Source: Grammothele lineata
Taxonomy: Eukaryota; Basidiomycota; Agaricomycetes; Polyporales; Polyporaceae
Assembly (NCBI GenBank): GCA_002150815.3
Contig: NDFF03000043.1
Coordinates: 372,001 to 436,000, forward strand
DNA: 64,000 nucleotides
Reading direction: 5' to 3'
The position numbers and the translations under genes are program-made. Each line of letters opens with the position of its first letter. Positions within the stretch are counted from its first letter, which is position 1. Of the stretch, positions 1 to 12,170 are shown piece by piece. The notes below the pieces were generated by a model. That model made no database searches. It was not told the origin of the DNA and saw nothing but the letters and a program-made list of their open reading frames with translations.

Positions 1-3000
1 TGTCCAGAAGTACGGCTCAAAGAGGCCTTTCCTCCGTGGCTCCGCGGCAAAGGAAAGTGACATGAACTGCTCAATCCTGCCAAGCGCATCAGCAAGCGTC
101 AATAATCCATGGCTACCGGGCAACACACCTGAGGAACTTGGCCGCCAACCCACGGGTCGCGCCGTCAGCCGAAAGTGTCTTCCAATGCGCCACCAAGACG
201 TCCACACAAGGTGTTTCCGATACCTCCGCATTAGTCTCGATTCTTCGCGTACACGCCGCAAACTTCTCCTTCAACCCGTCAAATTCCTGCCTAGCCTCGC
301 ACATCGGCCCGACCAGCCACTCCTCGCCTTCTCCACAGCGCGCCTTGTCGAGCGCTTCCCGAATAGCGCGCTCCGCGTCCCCAGCCCAGGGATACGCGAG
401 CGGCGCGGGCGCGGGAGGTGGCTGATCGCCACGAACGAGGACTTGCACCCAGCGCTGCACAGTGCCGATCGTGTCCGCGTCCGCGCGCTTCCAGACTTTG
501 TCGAGACGCGCGATGGGGCGCGCACAGAGCGCCGTCATGATCGCGCGCCAGGAGCACTCGTCCCCGGCGCGCCGTGCGCACTCGGCGACGCGCGCCCACG
601 CGGAGACGACCTCGGAGCGCGAGTGCGGGCGTGGTGCGTGCGCGTGTCCGATGTGCACGGTACCCGCGGGCTCGGGGACGAGCACCTGGATGAGGACGAG
701 GCGCGTGAGCCAGTGCGGCCGCTCGTCGCTTCCCAGGAACGGCGCGAGTGCGGGGGCGGGTAAGGGCGCGGGCGACTCGCCGGGCTCCGACGCGGACGCT
801 GGCCCGAGGATATGTTCGACTTGGAGTGCGCTGGGGGCGTTTTGGAGCGCAGGCTTCTGGCAAGCGAAGAGCGAGCGGGCGATGAGGGCGGGATCGAGGT
901 TGAGGAGCACTTCGCGCGAGAGGCCTTCCTCTTTGAGCGCCGCGCGCAGGCTGTCGGGCGACACGGAGGGTGCGCGCTGTTGCTGCTGGGTGGGCTCCCC
1001 GAGGGCTTCGATGATCGACTGCATTCTGCTGTCCCCCGGGCGCGGCGAGAACGTGCCCAGATTCGGCGAGGCTTCTTCGGGGCGGTCGGGCGGGAACGAA
1101 CTCGGCGTGGGGACGACGGTAGACGACGATGACGAGGACGCGGTGATTACATCCTTGGGCGAGAAGTCTGGGATCGTGTCCTTAACCCACGCGTCCCAGC
1201 CGTCCTGGTTTTCAGGCGCGCCATGATAGTCGAGGTATTGTGCCGCGAGCCAACGGACGCGCTGCAGCTCCTCGGGGCGCGCATCGTCCGTGGCGCCGTT
1301 AACGAGGTTCGAGCAGCAGCGGAGCAGCTCCGTCTCGAACGCGCTCTTGCCGATGAGCATTGGCAGGCACAGCATAACCGCGCCAGCATGCTCTTGCCAC
1401 TCGGGTTTATACCGCACGCCACCCGCCGGAGCGCTATCTTCAGCGGGCTTGCCTTGGGCTACAACAAACGTCGTCGCGAAGACGGCTTCATGCACGAGAG
1501 CCTCCGTGTTACCTTTCTCAACCACACCTCCAGCGAGAATCAAGGCCGGGTGTCTTCCTCGGCCCCAGTAAGCCCGACGCCGGCGCATCTCGTCCCGCTC
1601 CTTGCCCTTCCCGTCGCCGCCACGTGAGCCCATATCCATCTCCGAACCCTGCAGGTCCATACTCATCTCCGCACTGGCCACGCCCTCTTCGTCTAGGACG
1701 GCCACCAGTTCCGTGGGGAAGAGTTCGCGAATACCCGCGCTACGGTCGCTAGGGGGCTTGTAGAAGTAGAGCTTAGAGCCCTTGAGAACGAGCTTGAATG
1801 GCTTCCAGCCCTTCGCGAGCACAGCTTGACCGCCGCCGTACATGTATGCGCTGTTTGCGCGGCTATTGAGGATCGCTGGGTTAAAGTCCGTCATGCGGTT
1901 GATGAACCCGGACTGGTGGACGAGTTGGGAGGCACGCTTGTCGCTGTTGATACTGCCGCCGCCGCCATTGCCGCTGTCGGGCTCGATGATGGTCGGTGGG
2001 GCGAGAAGAGTCGGGGAGGATGGGCCTGTGCGAACATGCCCGTCAGGGATGTTTACCCCGGGTGGCGGTGTTTTGACGTTTCCGGCACCGAAGCCGAAGG
2101 GGAACGGAGAACGACCGGAGGGACCGCTACCGACAGACCCTTTGTCGCTTTCAGGATCGCGCGCCTCGGACGACGCGGACCCTTTGCGCTTGGGACTGGG
2201 AGGCACGAGTCCGGATTTCTGAGACGAGAGCTTTGACGGGAGGCGCGGGGTGAAGGAATGGGAACGTGAATGGACGTGAGATGATGATGTGGACGACGCC
2301 GGCGTGAGCGGCGGAGTGATGGGCGACGCGTTCGCCGAAGGCGGCCCTAAGCGCGTGTTCTTGGGTGGGGACGTGGATAAGTCTGCTGAGAGTACGGGGA
2401 AGGGATAATTCATGTTGAATGACGCGGCCGAGGGGGACGGTGCCGGAGAAGAAGTAGCTGCGGCGCTACTGCCTATGCTGTCGCTACGGTATGTTCTGAT
2501 CTTCTGGTGTAGCGTTGTGTCGATAGGAGTTAGCGTAGGTGTCGAAGCCGACGCGGACATCATGCCGAGGTCGTCTGCTGACTTGGACCAAGGCTTCCGA
2601 GAAAGGGAACGCAGGTCGCCCAAGCCACCGCTGAACGATGGCGGGGAAGGAGAAGACGGCGTGCGATTGGCACCCGGCCGTGAATCTGGCATAGCAGTTG
2701 CTGTTCGAGCAAGAGACAAGTCGGCGACAGATCTAGTGATTGAGAATGAGCAAACAGTCAGTCAAAGAATGGACGAGGAAAGATGAATTGAACGAAAAAG
2801 TATGCCAGAGAGCGAATAGCCAATCTCGCACCGGGACGCGTCCTCCATGTCCAGCAGGGCACAGGACCGTAAACAGCGGCCGAAGTCTCTAATGACGAAT
2901 GATACTTGAACACTTGTCTTTGCGGGAGACGTAGTGTAGATGTCTGCATTCGGTCGACGTAAAATACACCACGAATAGGCTCCGTAAAAACGTGAACGCG

Positions 3001-3561
3001 CTGCTATCACGGAGACCTGCAAGAACGGTCCGAGCAGATGCCCGGAACAGAAGCGCACTCCAAGCTGTTCACAAACGCTGAGGGGAACGAGGTGCAATAC
3101 GCGCGACACAGAGCACGCGGGAGGGAAAACGGTGCCCACAGGCACCGAAGTGCATACATCGCGACGGGGGCATTTGAAAGGATACGTAGCGGCGGAAGCA
3201 AAGCGACAGGGCGAACGCGCGACGAGGAAACTCACCTGCTCGCCGCGTGCATCCCCAACCCTCCTCTGTTAGGAGGCACTAGCGTGTCCAAAATGGGCCG
3301 CGGATCTGTCGGGTGCGATATCTTGTGTTTGCGGGATGAGCTCGTGCTCGAGCGAGGCTCGCTCGAGCTAATGGACGACCTTCCTACACCACCGGAGTTG
3401 GAGCGGTTGAACCATTTCGTCGGCTTGGTGAAAAGCTGGGTAAAGCCGCCGGATGGAGACGAGGACCGGGGTGTGCTCAGGAAGCTGGCCGGGGAGGACG
3501 GGGAGGGCGTAGTGGTGGGAGGAGGACTGAGGGTGTTGGAAGCCGTTCGGCGAGGGGCCAT
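1..3561 (-). CDS. Ras guanine-nucleotide exchange factor with PH-like domain (3' end off window)
   Basis: Exchange factor predicted to load GTP on a Ras-family GTPase at a membrane. Exons 3561-3236, 2732-129 and 76 to beyond base 1; the introns are 503 and 52 nt and reading phase agrees at both junctions. The visible protein is about 1,000 residues. The N-terminal 370 or so are Ser/Pro-rich and probably disordered. A PH-like stretch follows (WKPFKLVLKGSKLYFYKPP), then a RasGEF-N-like segment around LVHEAVFATTF, then the CDC25-type catalytic domain (LLNLDPALIARSLF, RLVLIQVL, SEVVSAWARVAECARR). The last visible residues, ending FEPYFW, are typical of a RasGEF C-terminus, so only a short tail is missing. 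The start at 3561 is the first ATG of exon 1 and would change if a further 5' exon exists. The family call is firm; which Ras protein it serves is unknown. Confidence 0.85.
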
Positions 3562-4451
3562 AGGGAGGGAAAACGAACGTGGAGGATGGTCGTGCCGGGG
3601 AAGGAGAGAAGGAGGGTAGGCTTTGATCGAGAGATAGAGATATGCGCGTGGGTATCGGCCTGGGAATGGACAGATTCATGATGAGCACATCGTGGAAGAG
3701 GCAGGGAGCGAACCTTGTGGTGACCGCGGGCGATGGGATATGGAGGACGAAGAGGGATGCTAGTGCAGGACCCGCCAGTTAGGACTGCAACAGATGATGG
3801 TGACCATATACGGCCAGCGTCCTGGATCGCGTTGACAGTTGCCGAGAAAGAAAGAGCGAAGTGGCGAGAAAGAGCAGCGCGCACGGGCGCGGGCTTGGAG
3901 GACGAGCGAGCAAGAATGTACAGAGTCGTTTGTCGTGTCGCGGTCGAGATGAAACGAGAGTTGTGGGCTGGCGGCGATGGTCTCAGTTAATGCCGTCGAC
4001 GGACCCGTGGGAACGACTTTCCGTAGCAGCCCATCTCAGATCGTGCCGCGACGATCTGCGATACGCCAAAAGCGCGCACTCTGCGATGCTTTTTTCACTG
4101 GCAGGAGGCGATTGAGACACACGTGGTGGATATTTGCGCCTCTCAATGTACGTATTGCGCGTTCGAGGTGCTCAAGACAGTGGAAGAACATGCAGCACCT
4201 ACGTTCCCTCACTCAACCCTAACCCCAGTTCAGGGTTCAGCGCAACGTCGGTCCGGCCCCAGCCGGCGCCTGATGGGCGTCTCATGATCTAATCCGGGCG
4301 TTGTACGCAGGCCGAAGCGAGAGGACGTTGTCCTCTCCCACATCCTACTCCTCCGGCCCATTTGCACTCTCGCTTTGTTCTCTTCCCCCTTCCTCTTTGG
4401 CGTCGACGCGTTTGCTCACTCGCGCTCTCATAACGTTGAGATCACCTTGGA
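3562..4451. promoter_or_regulatory. Divergent intergenic region between RasGEF and F-box genes
   Basis: This 890-bp stretch separates two genes transcribed away from each other, so it should hold both promoters. Short open frames cross it on both strands, but none shows conserved motifs or splice continuity. A telomere-box-like motif (ACCCTAACCCC) lies near 4216-4226. Confidence 0.45.
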
Positions 4452-7242
4452 ATGTTGGCAAATTCACCTTCACCTTCCCCTCCCTCCGCTCAGGACATGA
4501 TATCCCTCGCAACTCTGCCATATGACCTTCTCCTCAACATCGCACGCCATTTGGAGTTGAATGACATCTATACTCTCCAGTTGGTAAGTTTTCTCCTATT
4601 GCACACTGCACGCAACTTCTTTTCCTCCCTTCATGTTCCCGATCCTTCATTGGTGATTGTCTTTCCCGTGATGAGCTCGTGCGTTGAGCCTCGGTGTCAC
4701 CGACGAGCAAGACGTTGCCTGAAGATGCGCCTATCGCTGCTTGTGGGCTGTATGGCAGAGGAGGATATTTCTGGTTGGGGCCGTCGTTTTTCAGAAGAGG
4801 CGTGTTACGGGCACCCAACCGGAGCCGTATCCTTGCCGGCATTGCCTGATGCCGCGCCGCAGGTCGTGCACGCGCCCCGTTCATTTACCAGTCGCCACGC
4901 GTATTGCTCCGGGAGACGGTCTCTGGCTGGCGCGCGGAACTTGCATTCCAATTCTACATCTCCATACGATCTCGCGACGACCGCGCTACGAGGAACACTG
5001 CTGTGTCCTACAGAAAACAGTCGTTGGGCTCATGTTAGCCGACAGACTGTCGTGGTGACGTCCCTGCGCAAGAGCCCAAACGTTGCCTTGTCAGGTTTCC
5101 GACCCAATATCATCGGTGCTTGTGGGGTTCTCTAGCCAGGACGCGTTTACAGCTCATGTCGCGCTACGTCCACCATATCTCCATTTGTATTCCCAACTTC
5201 CCCTCCTTGACATCTTAGTGCTACTGCTAATCGCTTTCTTCGTGCGTAGTCATGCAAGTCCCTGCACGCGTTCGCGATCACGCGGCCCGTGTACAGGAAC
5301 CTCGCCACCGAGCTACTCAAGCGATGTCGCGCTCTACCCCTTCACGGCTTCCAACGCCTGCCCGACCTAACGGACGAGCAACTCATAGAGGCAGTCAACC
5401 AGGCCGCGCGATTAGAGTCAGCGTGGCTAACGCGCGGTCCGCGCCCGGCGGCATCGTCTCCATACCTTAGCCCCCCAGACGGTTCTGGGACTGGCGCGCG
5501 CCAGTGGTACAAAGTCATCAGCGCGCCCCCCAACGAAGAAGTCGATTGGTTGTCCCCAATTACGTCGAGCTACAGCTTATGCGCCACGAAAAGTGGGAAA
5601 GTTGTCTGCTGGGATGTGCACAGAGACATGTGCCTGGCGGAGTGGGACCCCAAAGAGCGATGGGAGCTATGGAAGTGCCGGGTGGAGTTCGACATTAGGA
5701 CGGTGTTTTTCACGATGGCCAAGGTTCTATCTCGGCAGTGAGTGTTTTAGCATCCCTCTGTGAATTCAATGCCGACACAACGCGTGGCCAGGTTCGATGA
5801 TAGGATCATGGAGTTCGTGCTTATGAAGCTCGAATTTCCAGACGAGAACCAACCGATCTTCTCTGAGCTAGCGACATTTAAGACGATTGGTGTGGTGATG
5901 AACGTGTTCTTGCTTGACCCGTCATCACGGCTACTATCCGCCTTCGTTTGGGTCGCGAGCTCGAACACGATCGGGTTATATGCGCTTCTAGACTGGAGCC
6001 AACAGGAATATGTGTTCATCGACACAGGGATCGAATGTGTACGTTCCATATTCGTTGCATGGTTCGTGCCGAGAATAATTGGTCTTCTAGTCAGTGTCGT
6101 CAAACTGGTCCTGCATCTTGTACAAGGATCAGATCGTCATCCATTCCGAGGAGTGCGACATCGCACACCAGTACTTCTACCCGATCCCGGTTCTGCAACG
6201 ATATTCCCGCCCAGCGGGTCAAGGCGCGTCGTTCACCCCCAGCATAACCGACCGTGTCGGCCCGATCACCACGATGTCCGCGTCCTTCATCTTCCCTCCT
6301 CAGTCGCGTCCCGCGTCGCGAACATCAATCGCTGCAGCGGAAGAAGGTGGTATGGGAGACGATACCGCAGATGGCCACGCGGCTCCTGAGCAAGCCCCGA
6401 ACGACGACGGTGACTCGGACACGGTCTCGGACGGCAACCCCTTCCCGTACCCTCCCTGGTATCCCGAAAGCGCCCACTTTGTCCGGCAGTGGTGGCCTAC
6501 TCTCTCCACCGTTCCTAAGCTCAGCTGCACCGTCGTCCTCCTCGCCGACCACGAGCCCGATACACATCGGACACGATACGTGCTCGCCCAGCATTACTTC
6601 AAAGTCCCCCTCGTCGAGCGCGACGAAGCCGAGATGTCGGAGGAGGCCGCCAAGGCCGTCGCCGAAGTGCTCGCTGCCGCCCCAGACCGCAGCGCGCCCT
6701 CGGAGGAGTACTTCGAGAGCAGCCGCTCGTCGACCTCAGCTTCGACGTCCACGATCGCAGCGGATGACCAAGGCTGGCCGATCCCTTCGGCCGCGCCGAT
6801 AACGGCCGCGCGGGGCGCAGAGTCGTCAATGATGCGGCTCTGGTACGTCTCAGACCCGTTCGAGGTCGTATGCGTGCTCGACGGCGTCGACGAGGACCTC
6901 GACCCGGACGGGGCGCAGGAGCGGCCGCGGCCGCTGATGGCGGTCGACTTTGGGCACGCGGTGTGGATCGAGTACACGTTCCCGCTCGACGACCACCGCG
7001 AGGACAAGCGGCTCCGGTTCGTCACGTTCCCGCCTGTGAACGCGGAGCGGGACGAGATGACGTACGAGCGCCCACGCGAGGGCCGGAGCTCGGCGGGCTC
7101 GCTCGAGGGTGTGGTGCGCACGCTGGAGGTGCCCGAGGAGCTGTGCTTGGACGCGGTGGAGACGATTAACATCGACCAGAGCCAGGGTGCGATCATCATC
7201 TCGGTACGGGATGGCAAGATCTTCATCCTTTGCTACGACTGA
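4452..7242 (+). CDS. F-box domain protein
   Basis: Predicted substrate receptor of an SCF ubiquitin ligase. Exons 4452-4583, 5250-5737, 5792-6038 and 6091-7242 give 672 residues; phases agree at all junctions. The F-box is split by the first intron: LPYDLLLNIARHLEL in exon 1 continues as SCKSLHAFAITRPVYRNLA in exon 2, as in many Agaricomycete F-box proteins. The rest holds alternating beta-type segments (for example YSLCATKSGKVVCWDV), probably a beta-propeller-like substrate region, with an acidic linker near residues 330-360. Intron 1 is 666 nt, more than ten times the local norm, while introns 2 and 3 are 54 and 52 nt. ATG 4452 is used, but an internal ATG 15 codons downstream, just before the F-box, is an alternative start. 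The substrate cannot be inferred. Confidence 0.85.
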
Positions 7243-8567
7243 GGAACGGTAGAGCATAGGTGGAGTGGCAGGACGAGGTCGCAATGGGCGGGATCGGCTG
7301 GAAGAGAATGTGGCTTAGGTGGAACTGCCGGTGGGACCCACTTGCCGTATGGGACTCTGGTTCGCAGGTTGGACGCGTATATCCAATGTATCGTCTAAGT
7401 AGCACCGTATGTGTGTATCAACAACAATAAGCATACCCCATCGTCCACTTGCCTCCCAACTTTCCGTCCTCGTCTGGCATGGCCACTGTTGGATGATGAC
7501 ATCCACGTGGCAACATTGTTTATAGCGATGCATAGACGCGCTTGGTGGCGCCTGCCACGGCTTACCGCGTCCAAGTTGAGACGCGACTCGGTTGATCTTC
7601 TAACCCTATACTCTACACACCCTCAAATCGACCTTGAACGATCTGTCCTCCCCGCAGAGGTTCTCTGCGCCACCGTGCAGGTGGCGGCGGCGTTCATGCT
7701 CTGTGCACCTAGGTTCTCTCGGCATCGAACCGTCAAAATTATGGGTGTACTACTAGCCGCGAGCGGCGGAGCACGGTAAGTCGTCCTACACCACGAACGT
7801 AGTGGGAAAACAGAAAACTTATTCAACTTCCCATCTCGTCGTGTATTTGTGATCTACATGTCATATCATACAGATGCCGACGATAATCGAGAAGCAGGAC
7901 CTGTGCGGACTCCGTTGTCTGAATCCCATCCCTGGGAAGTTGTATTGCTGAGTCCTCACGACGGAGGTGGCAGCTGATGTGTGTTGCCAGTGTGAACACA
8001 TATCACGACGTGGATATCTACTGAAGAGCAATATCGCTCAAGAAAAAGGCGCGTCTCTGCTGCAGAAAGCTATTGTCTTGCTCGTGCGGCTGACCTGGGA
8101 AAGTGGGGCACGCGTACGCAGATTTACTCGGATTCCAAGGACACCCCGATCTACGCTGATATCTTCTAATGTCACCATCAGATTCTATCTCTTCTCTAAC
8201 GCGTGGTGGATGGATAGCATGCAGCATTCCCCTAAAATAAGGCTTCGTCGCATGTTCATTGGTCGCGCCAACCGCAACGTGTGAAGTAACCAGGAGCTTA
8301 CCCTTCCCTCGAGGAGCCTGGCCCAGGAGCTGTATCTCACGAGGTGGTCCTTCACGCTCACGATACAATCAACTTTCTGTTCTGGATCGATCTGAGTCCT
8401 TGTCCCGTTCGGAGGCCTTCAAGATCGCGCAACACACAATACCAAACAGAAGGGCTTGGCCTTAAATGCTAGGGGTCCCTGGCTCGTATCGCCTCCAGTG
8501 CCCGCACTCCTCGTTGTCCGCCACTCTCTTCTCCGCCATCGCACTACAATCACCTTCATTCTGTGGA
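7243..8567. other. Gene-free interval
   Basis: About 1.3 kb between two plus-strand genes. Only short, unconserved open frames are present. I see no coding, RNA-gene or transposon signal. The right end must contain the promoter of the next gene. Confidence 0.5.
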
Positions 8568-11499
8568 ATGGATCGTGTTCCCGCTATGCTCCACGACTTG
8601 CCGTCGGAGGACCACGACGAGCTCCAGGCGAACGGGCCGCCCCCGGTAGATCCCGACTCTGACAGTACAATGTTCCTGCTCAATTCCCCGAATTATTTGT
8701 CTGTGTCCTATGAAGATGTACTCAAGGCGAGTGTGACATTCCTTTCGATTTGTATTGTCCCCTCATAATGGTCGCGCGCGTAGGCCGATACCCTACGCCA
8801 CAACATTGGGCCTTTCGAAGGTGCTCCTCATGGGTTCTACGTTGTTTCCAGTCAAGATAAGCAACGTCCCATGAAAATGCTGTTCAATTTCTGTGAGGGA
8901 GACGACATTTACGTTTCTCTGGAGGACGCCTGGCGTGAGTTCAATAGCAGGTCCGAGTCGACACCCACGAAGGTTAGTTGCGCTGGGGCACATTACTATC
9001 CTATTGTATGCTGAATGTGTGCAGCCGGAAGACATTCAAGGATGCGAATCGCAAGCCAACACCAGCGTCGATCAATTGGTGGAATCAACATCGCTGTTGA
9101 GCATCCCGACTCGCGTGGGTTGTCATTCTACTCTCTCCTCTCGGTCGCAGTGCTGAAAGACGCTTTAGTTCCCCAGTGTTCTTCACGCCGGGCGTTCTAG
9201 AGATAACTCCCCATCGAGTGACGGGCGTTCGAAAAGATATTCGCACAGTAGTATGATGCCCATCGTCGAACACAATTCATCTCAGGCAACCCCCACGCGC
9301 CCGACTCTAGTTACGGGTAATCCCTCTCCGATTAAGCGTGCGCAAGGAAACTCTATCGTTCCCATTGAGTTCGTCCGCAACACAACCTCCAAGCGTAAGT
9401 CATCGATGTATCTCGGTATCATCACAGTATGATAACGATCATTTCAGTGTATTATTACTCCATCAGCGTCGTAAGTTCGAATCTTCGATACGAGACCGAG
9501 ACCATTCTTACTACATCTCTGGACGCCAGGTCAGGGAGAGCTGGGAGCATAAATTGATTGTGGACAGTGGTGAGTTTAAGGTCGACTGCACCACAATCCT
9601 TTTAGTGTTAATCAATGGAGGTGTATCTCGTTCAGCGGAATCTGTGATGTAAGCCCGTCTTCGACTGCCGCTAATTCCTGCTAAGCTAACTTGAAATGAT
9701 CAATACAGATGGTTTCTTGCCGATAACTTCAAGCAATTGTCGGAGACAGGTCGTGATGGCGAGCAGGTGATCGAAGATTGGCCTCAAGAGGAAAGCCCTG
9801 AGAACCCGCACCCACCTCATCTGTATCGAAACACTATACCTGAACCTGATAACGGGCCAGAGACAGCTGTAGGAGAGGCGAAACGCGTATATGCTGACAA
9901 CAGCGCCGCCTGTGAGTTCGCGCTTTTGAAGTGCATGGTGTGGTGACTCATTCGGACGTTCACAGTGCTTAGACGATGGGACTGGGAAACGTATTCGCAG
10001 TATTTCGCTGTTCCTGCCTGGGACTGGAAAGCGAAAAGACCGCGTAACACGCGCCTCAAACTACCCCTTGCACTCGCGTACGCGATCGACACGAACTTCG
10101 TGTGCAAGCGTATCGATGGGGTTCTTGGCCTTGCCGTTCCAATGTCTGTCACTGTGTACTTTGATTACAGTCGTGTCATTTCACTCACACGTGTATTTTG
10201 TAGGAGAAGTACACTCTGGGGCAAACTAAATCCTGAGGATCCAGTTGTAAGTTGATTTATTTGTTTGCAAGCACCATTGCGAAGATGCTACTGAGGATGA
10301 CGATACAGACATTCTGGCAAGCCCTTGAACAAGAGGATAATCATGTTGAGGATGTACGTAATGCTACCAGATAACCATTTTACTCTTTCTCAACAAAATG
10401 GCTAGCCTTGGCAGTGCACAATACGCCTTCTCTATCCGCCGGAGAAGTATAACAGTTATGAGCATCCAGACGAGTACCAGCAGTGAGCTGTTTTTCTTAC
10501 TGGATTTCAGAGCAGTAACTGATTCCTTCTAACGTGGATGCGCAGGACCAGAGATGCGGTATATTTCGGACGCTACTGGCCATGGTCCGTGGAAGCGAGC
10601 AACGGTGATTTATATGCTCCTCAGGCGACCCGCAGAATTCGCATCTTCGATCTCCGTCTACCTGATTGGTATCCATGGGCGGTCTGCCTGCAGTCCGTGT
10701 CACTTCTTATTCCTAAGAAGGATACGGTGGATTACTCGTCGTCTAATCCAGCGGAATGGGAGGAACTCAAGATCATCATGCCCGTCCGGCATGAGGAAAT
10801 TTGCGATAAAGGACTTTTAATGATCCTAGACACCGGTATGAACCATCAGAATCCACTGTTAGTACTATCGTTAAACTAATAGTTTCCCAGGTTCAGGTGG
10901 CAGCTTCTATCCTCGTAATATCGTTGACCGTGTGCAACGCGAGTGGTTACCACGCCTGAACAGGCCGTCACCCCACCGTACGGAGGCTTCGACAGCATCG
11001 AATGTCTCTGTGATGGATACCGCAGATATGATTTTTGAGTTTGTTGGCCTGGATGGCAAGGAGGTCAAGTTCCGCTGCTCGGCGAAGCAATTCCTTCATT
11101 CGCCTTGGCAAAGGGCTGGCGCCGATTCGACGTCTCCGGTCGACTCGCTTGTTCTGCCAATGGAAACTATCTCGTCCGGACCGCAGGTAACTAACGGTAT
11201 ACTCGGCATGGTAAACCTCCGATTCATATCACATCGTAACGAATTGTGAAAGTTGACGGCGAAATCTGTTTGATCAGAACTTCTTCTGGACCGCGTTTGT
11301 ACGCCACAATGCTACGTCGGTATCCCAAAGAGTTGCTCCCACCTTGCCCGCCACGGAGCCCTTTGTTGAACTCGCGCCACAGAGATACGTTCGGGGTAGC
11401 CATGTGTGGAGCGGCAAATATTTCAAGTTCAATGCCGACGGTATGCCTGGGCAGTTTCAGTTCTATAGTAAGAAACGTAACGAATTTGCCATGAGCTAA
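8568..11499 (+). CDS. Unknown protein, 15 exons with several micro-exons
   Basis: I do not recognise the family. A consistent model gives 697 residues from exons 8568-8726, 8784-8972, 9025-9114, 9169-9394, 9448-9470, 9530-9569, 9636-9648, 9709-9911, 9966-10143, 10204-10246, 10309-10353, 10406-10482, 10546-10835, 10891-11186 and 11278-11499. Every junction keeps phase. Three successive exons are only 23, 40 and 13 nt. The first intron appears to start with GC (AAG|GCGAGT) rather than GT, and the intron after exon 9 has a weak donor (GTCTGT). Conserved-looking segments include GAPHGFYVVSSQDKQRPMKM, ESVIWFLADNFKQLS and LRRWDWETYSQYFAVPAWDW; the tail ends KKRNEFAMS. No signal peptide, membrane helix or known catalytic motif is evident. 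An upstream in-frame ATG at 8466 would add 34 residues. Confidence 0.65.
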
Positions 11500-12170
11500 T
11501 ACTGCGGCGGCTGGTTTTGATGTACATACTGTGTTCTCTCGTCGAGATTGATTGTGTCTATGGCCTTACTGTAGGGCCAGAATCAGATATAAGCTGCATC
11601 GGTGCTAGGTTTGAGGCCAACTTGAAGGATGGCAGGTTGGACAAGGCAAACGCGGGCTCGAGGCCTCCGGGCTGTCCCCAACCATTCACTGTCTAACCAT
11701 GATGTATCAAATTAAGTACCGCGTCTCTACCTCACTTATATGCGTGCTACTAGCGTATAGGCATGGCCCCCCCGCTCGCCCTTGGTCCCTGTACGATAGG
11801 GAAGACGGGATAAAATACGCCTATTCGATGAGAAAAACACCGGCTCGAGGGAGCGTGACGTCAACATGACCATTCTAAAAGGGAAAAACTTGATGCCGGA
11901 TACTCATATGGTAGCCGTTGTTGAGACCAGGCGCCCAAACCCGCCTTTGCCGAAGTTCGGACAGAGTACTCTCTCTAAACATTCACCGAGTACGGTCAAT
12001 CTTGATCACTCGTCTATCGCCGTCTCCCTAAGCTGCTCGCTGGTTGCTCGTTCTTCCTGTTCCAAGTTATTCAGAGTATATATCTCATAGGAGAAGGCGG
12101 ACCCGCAACGTTTTGTTGGGCATGAAATGGAGGACGGTGTGAAGTACGTCCGTTGATCAGTTTCTCCCAG
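11500..12170. other. Gene-free interval with probable missing first exon of the next gene
   Basis: About 670 bp. No conserved product is visible, but the next gene lacks an in-frame ATG, so a short first exon and the promoter should lie here. A TATA-like run (AGTATATATC) occurs near 12075. Confidence 0.35.

Noticed and set aside
62..1226. Long plus-strand frames over the RasGEF gene
   Set aside because: They are antisense shadows of a GC-rich coding exon; the minus-strand frame carries the RasGEF motifs and phase-matched splice sites.
2762..3235. 157-codon minus-strand frame between RasGEF exons 1 and 2
   Set aside because: It lies in the 503-nt intron; joining exon 1 to exon 2 across it keeps the phase and the frame has no recognisable motif.
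4534..5135. Frames in F-box intron 1
   Set aside because: The F-box reads continuously only if 4584-5249 is removed; the frames there lack conservation signals.
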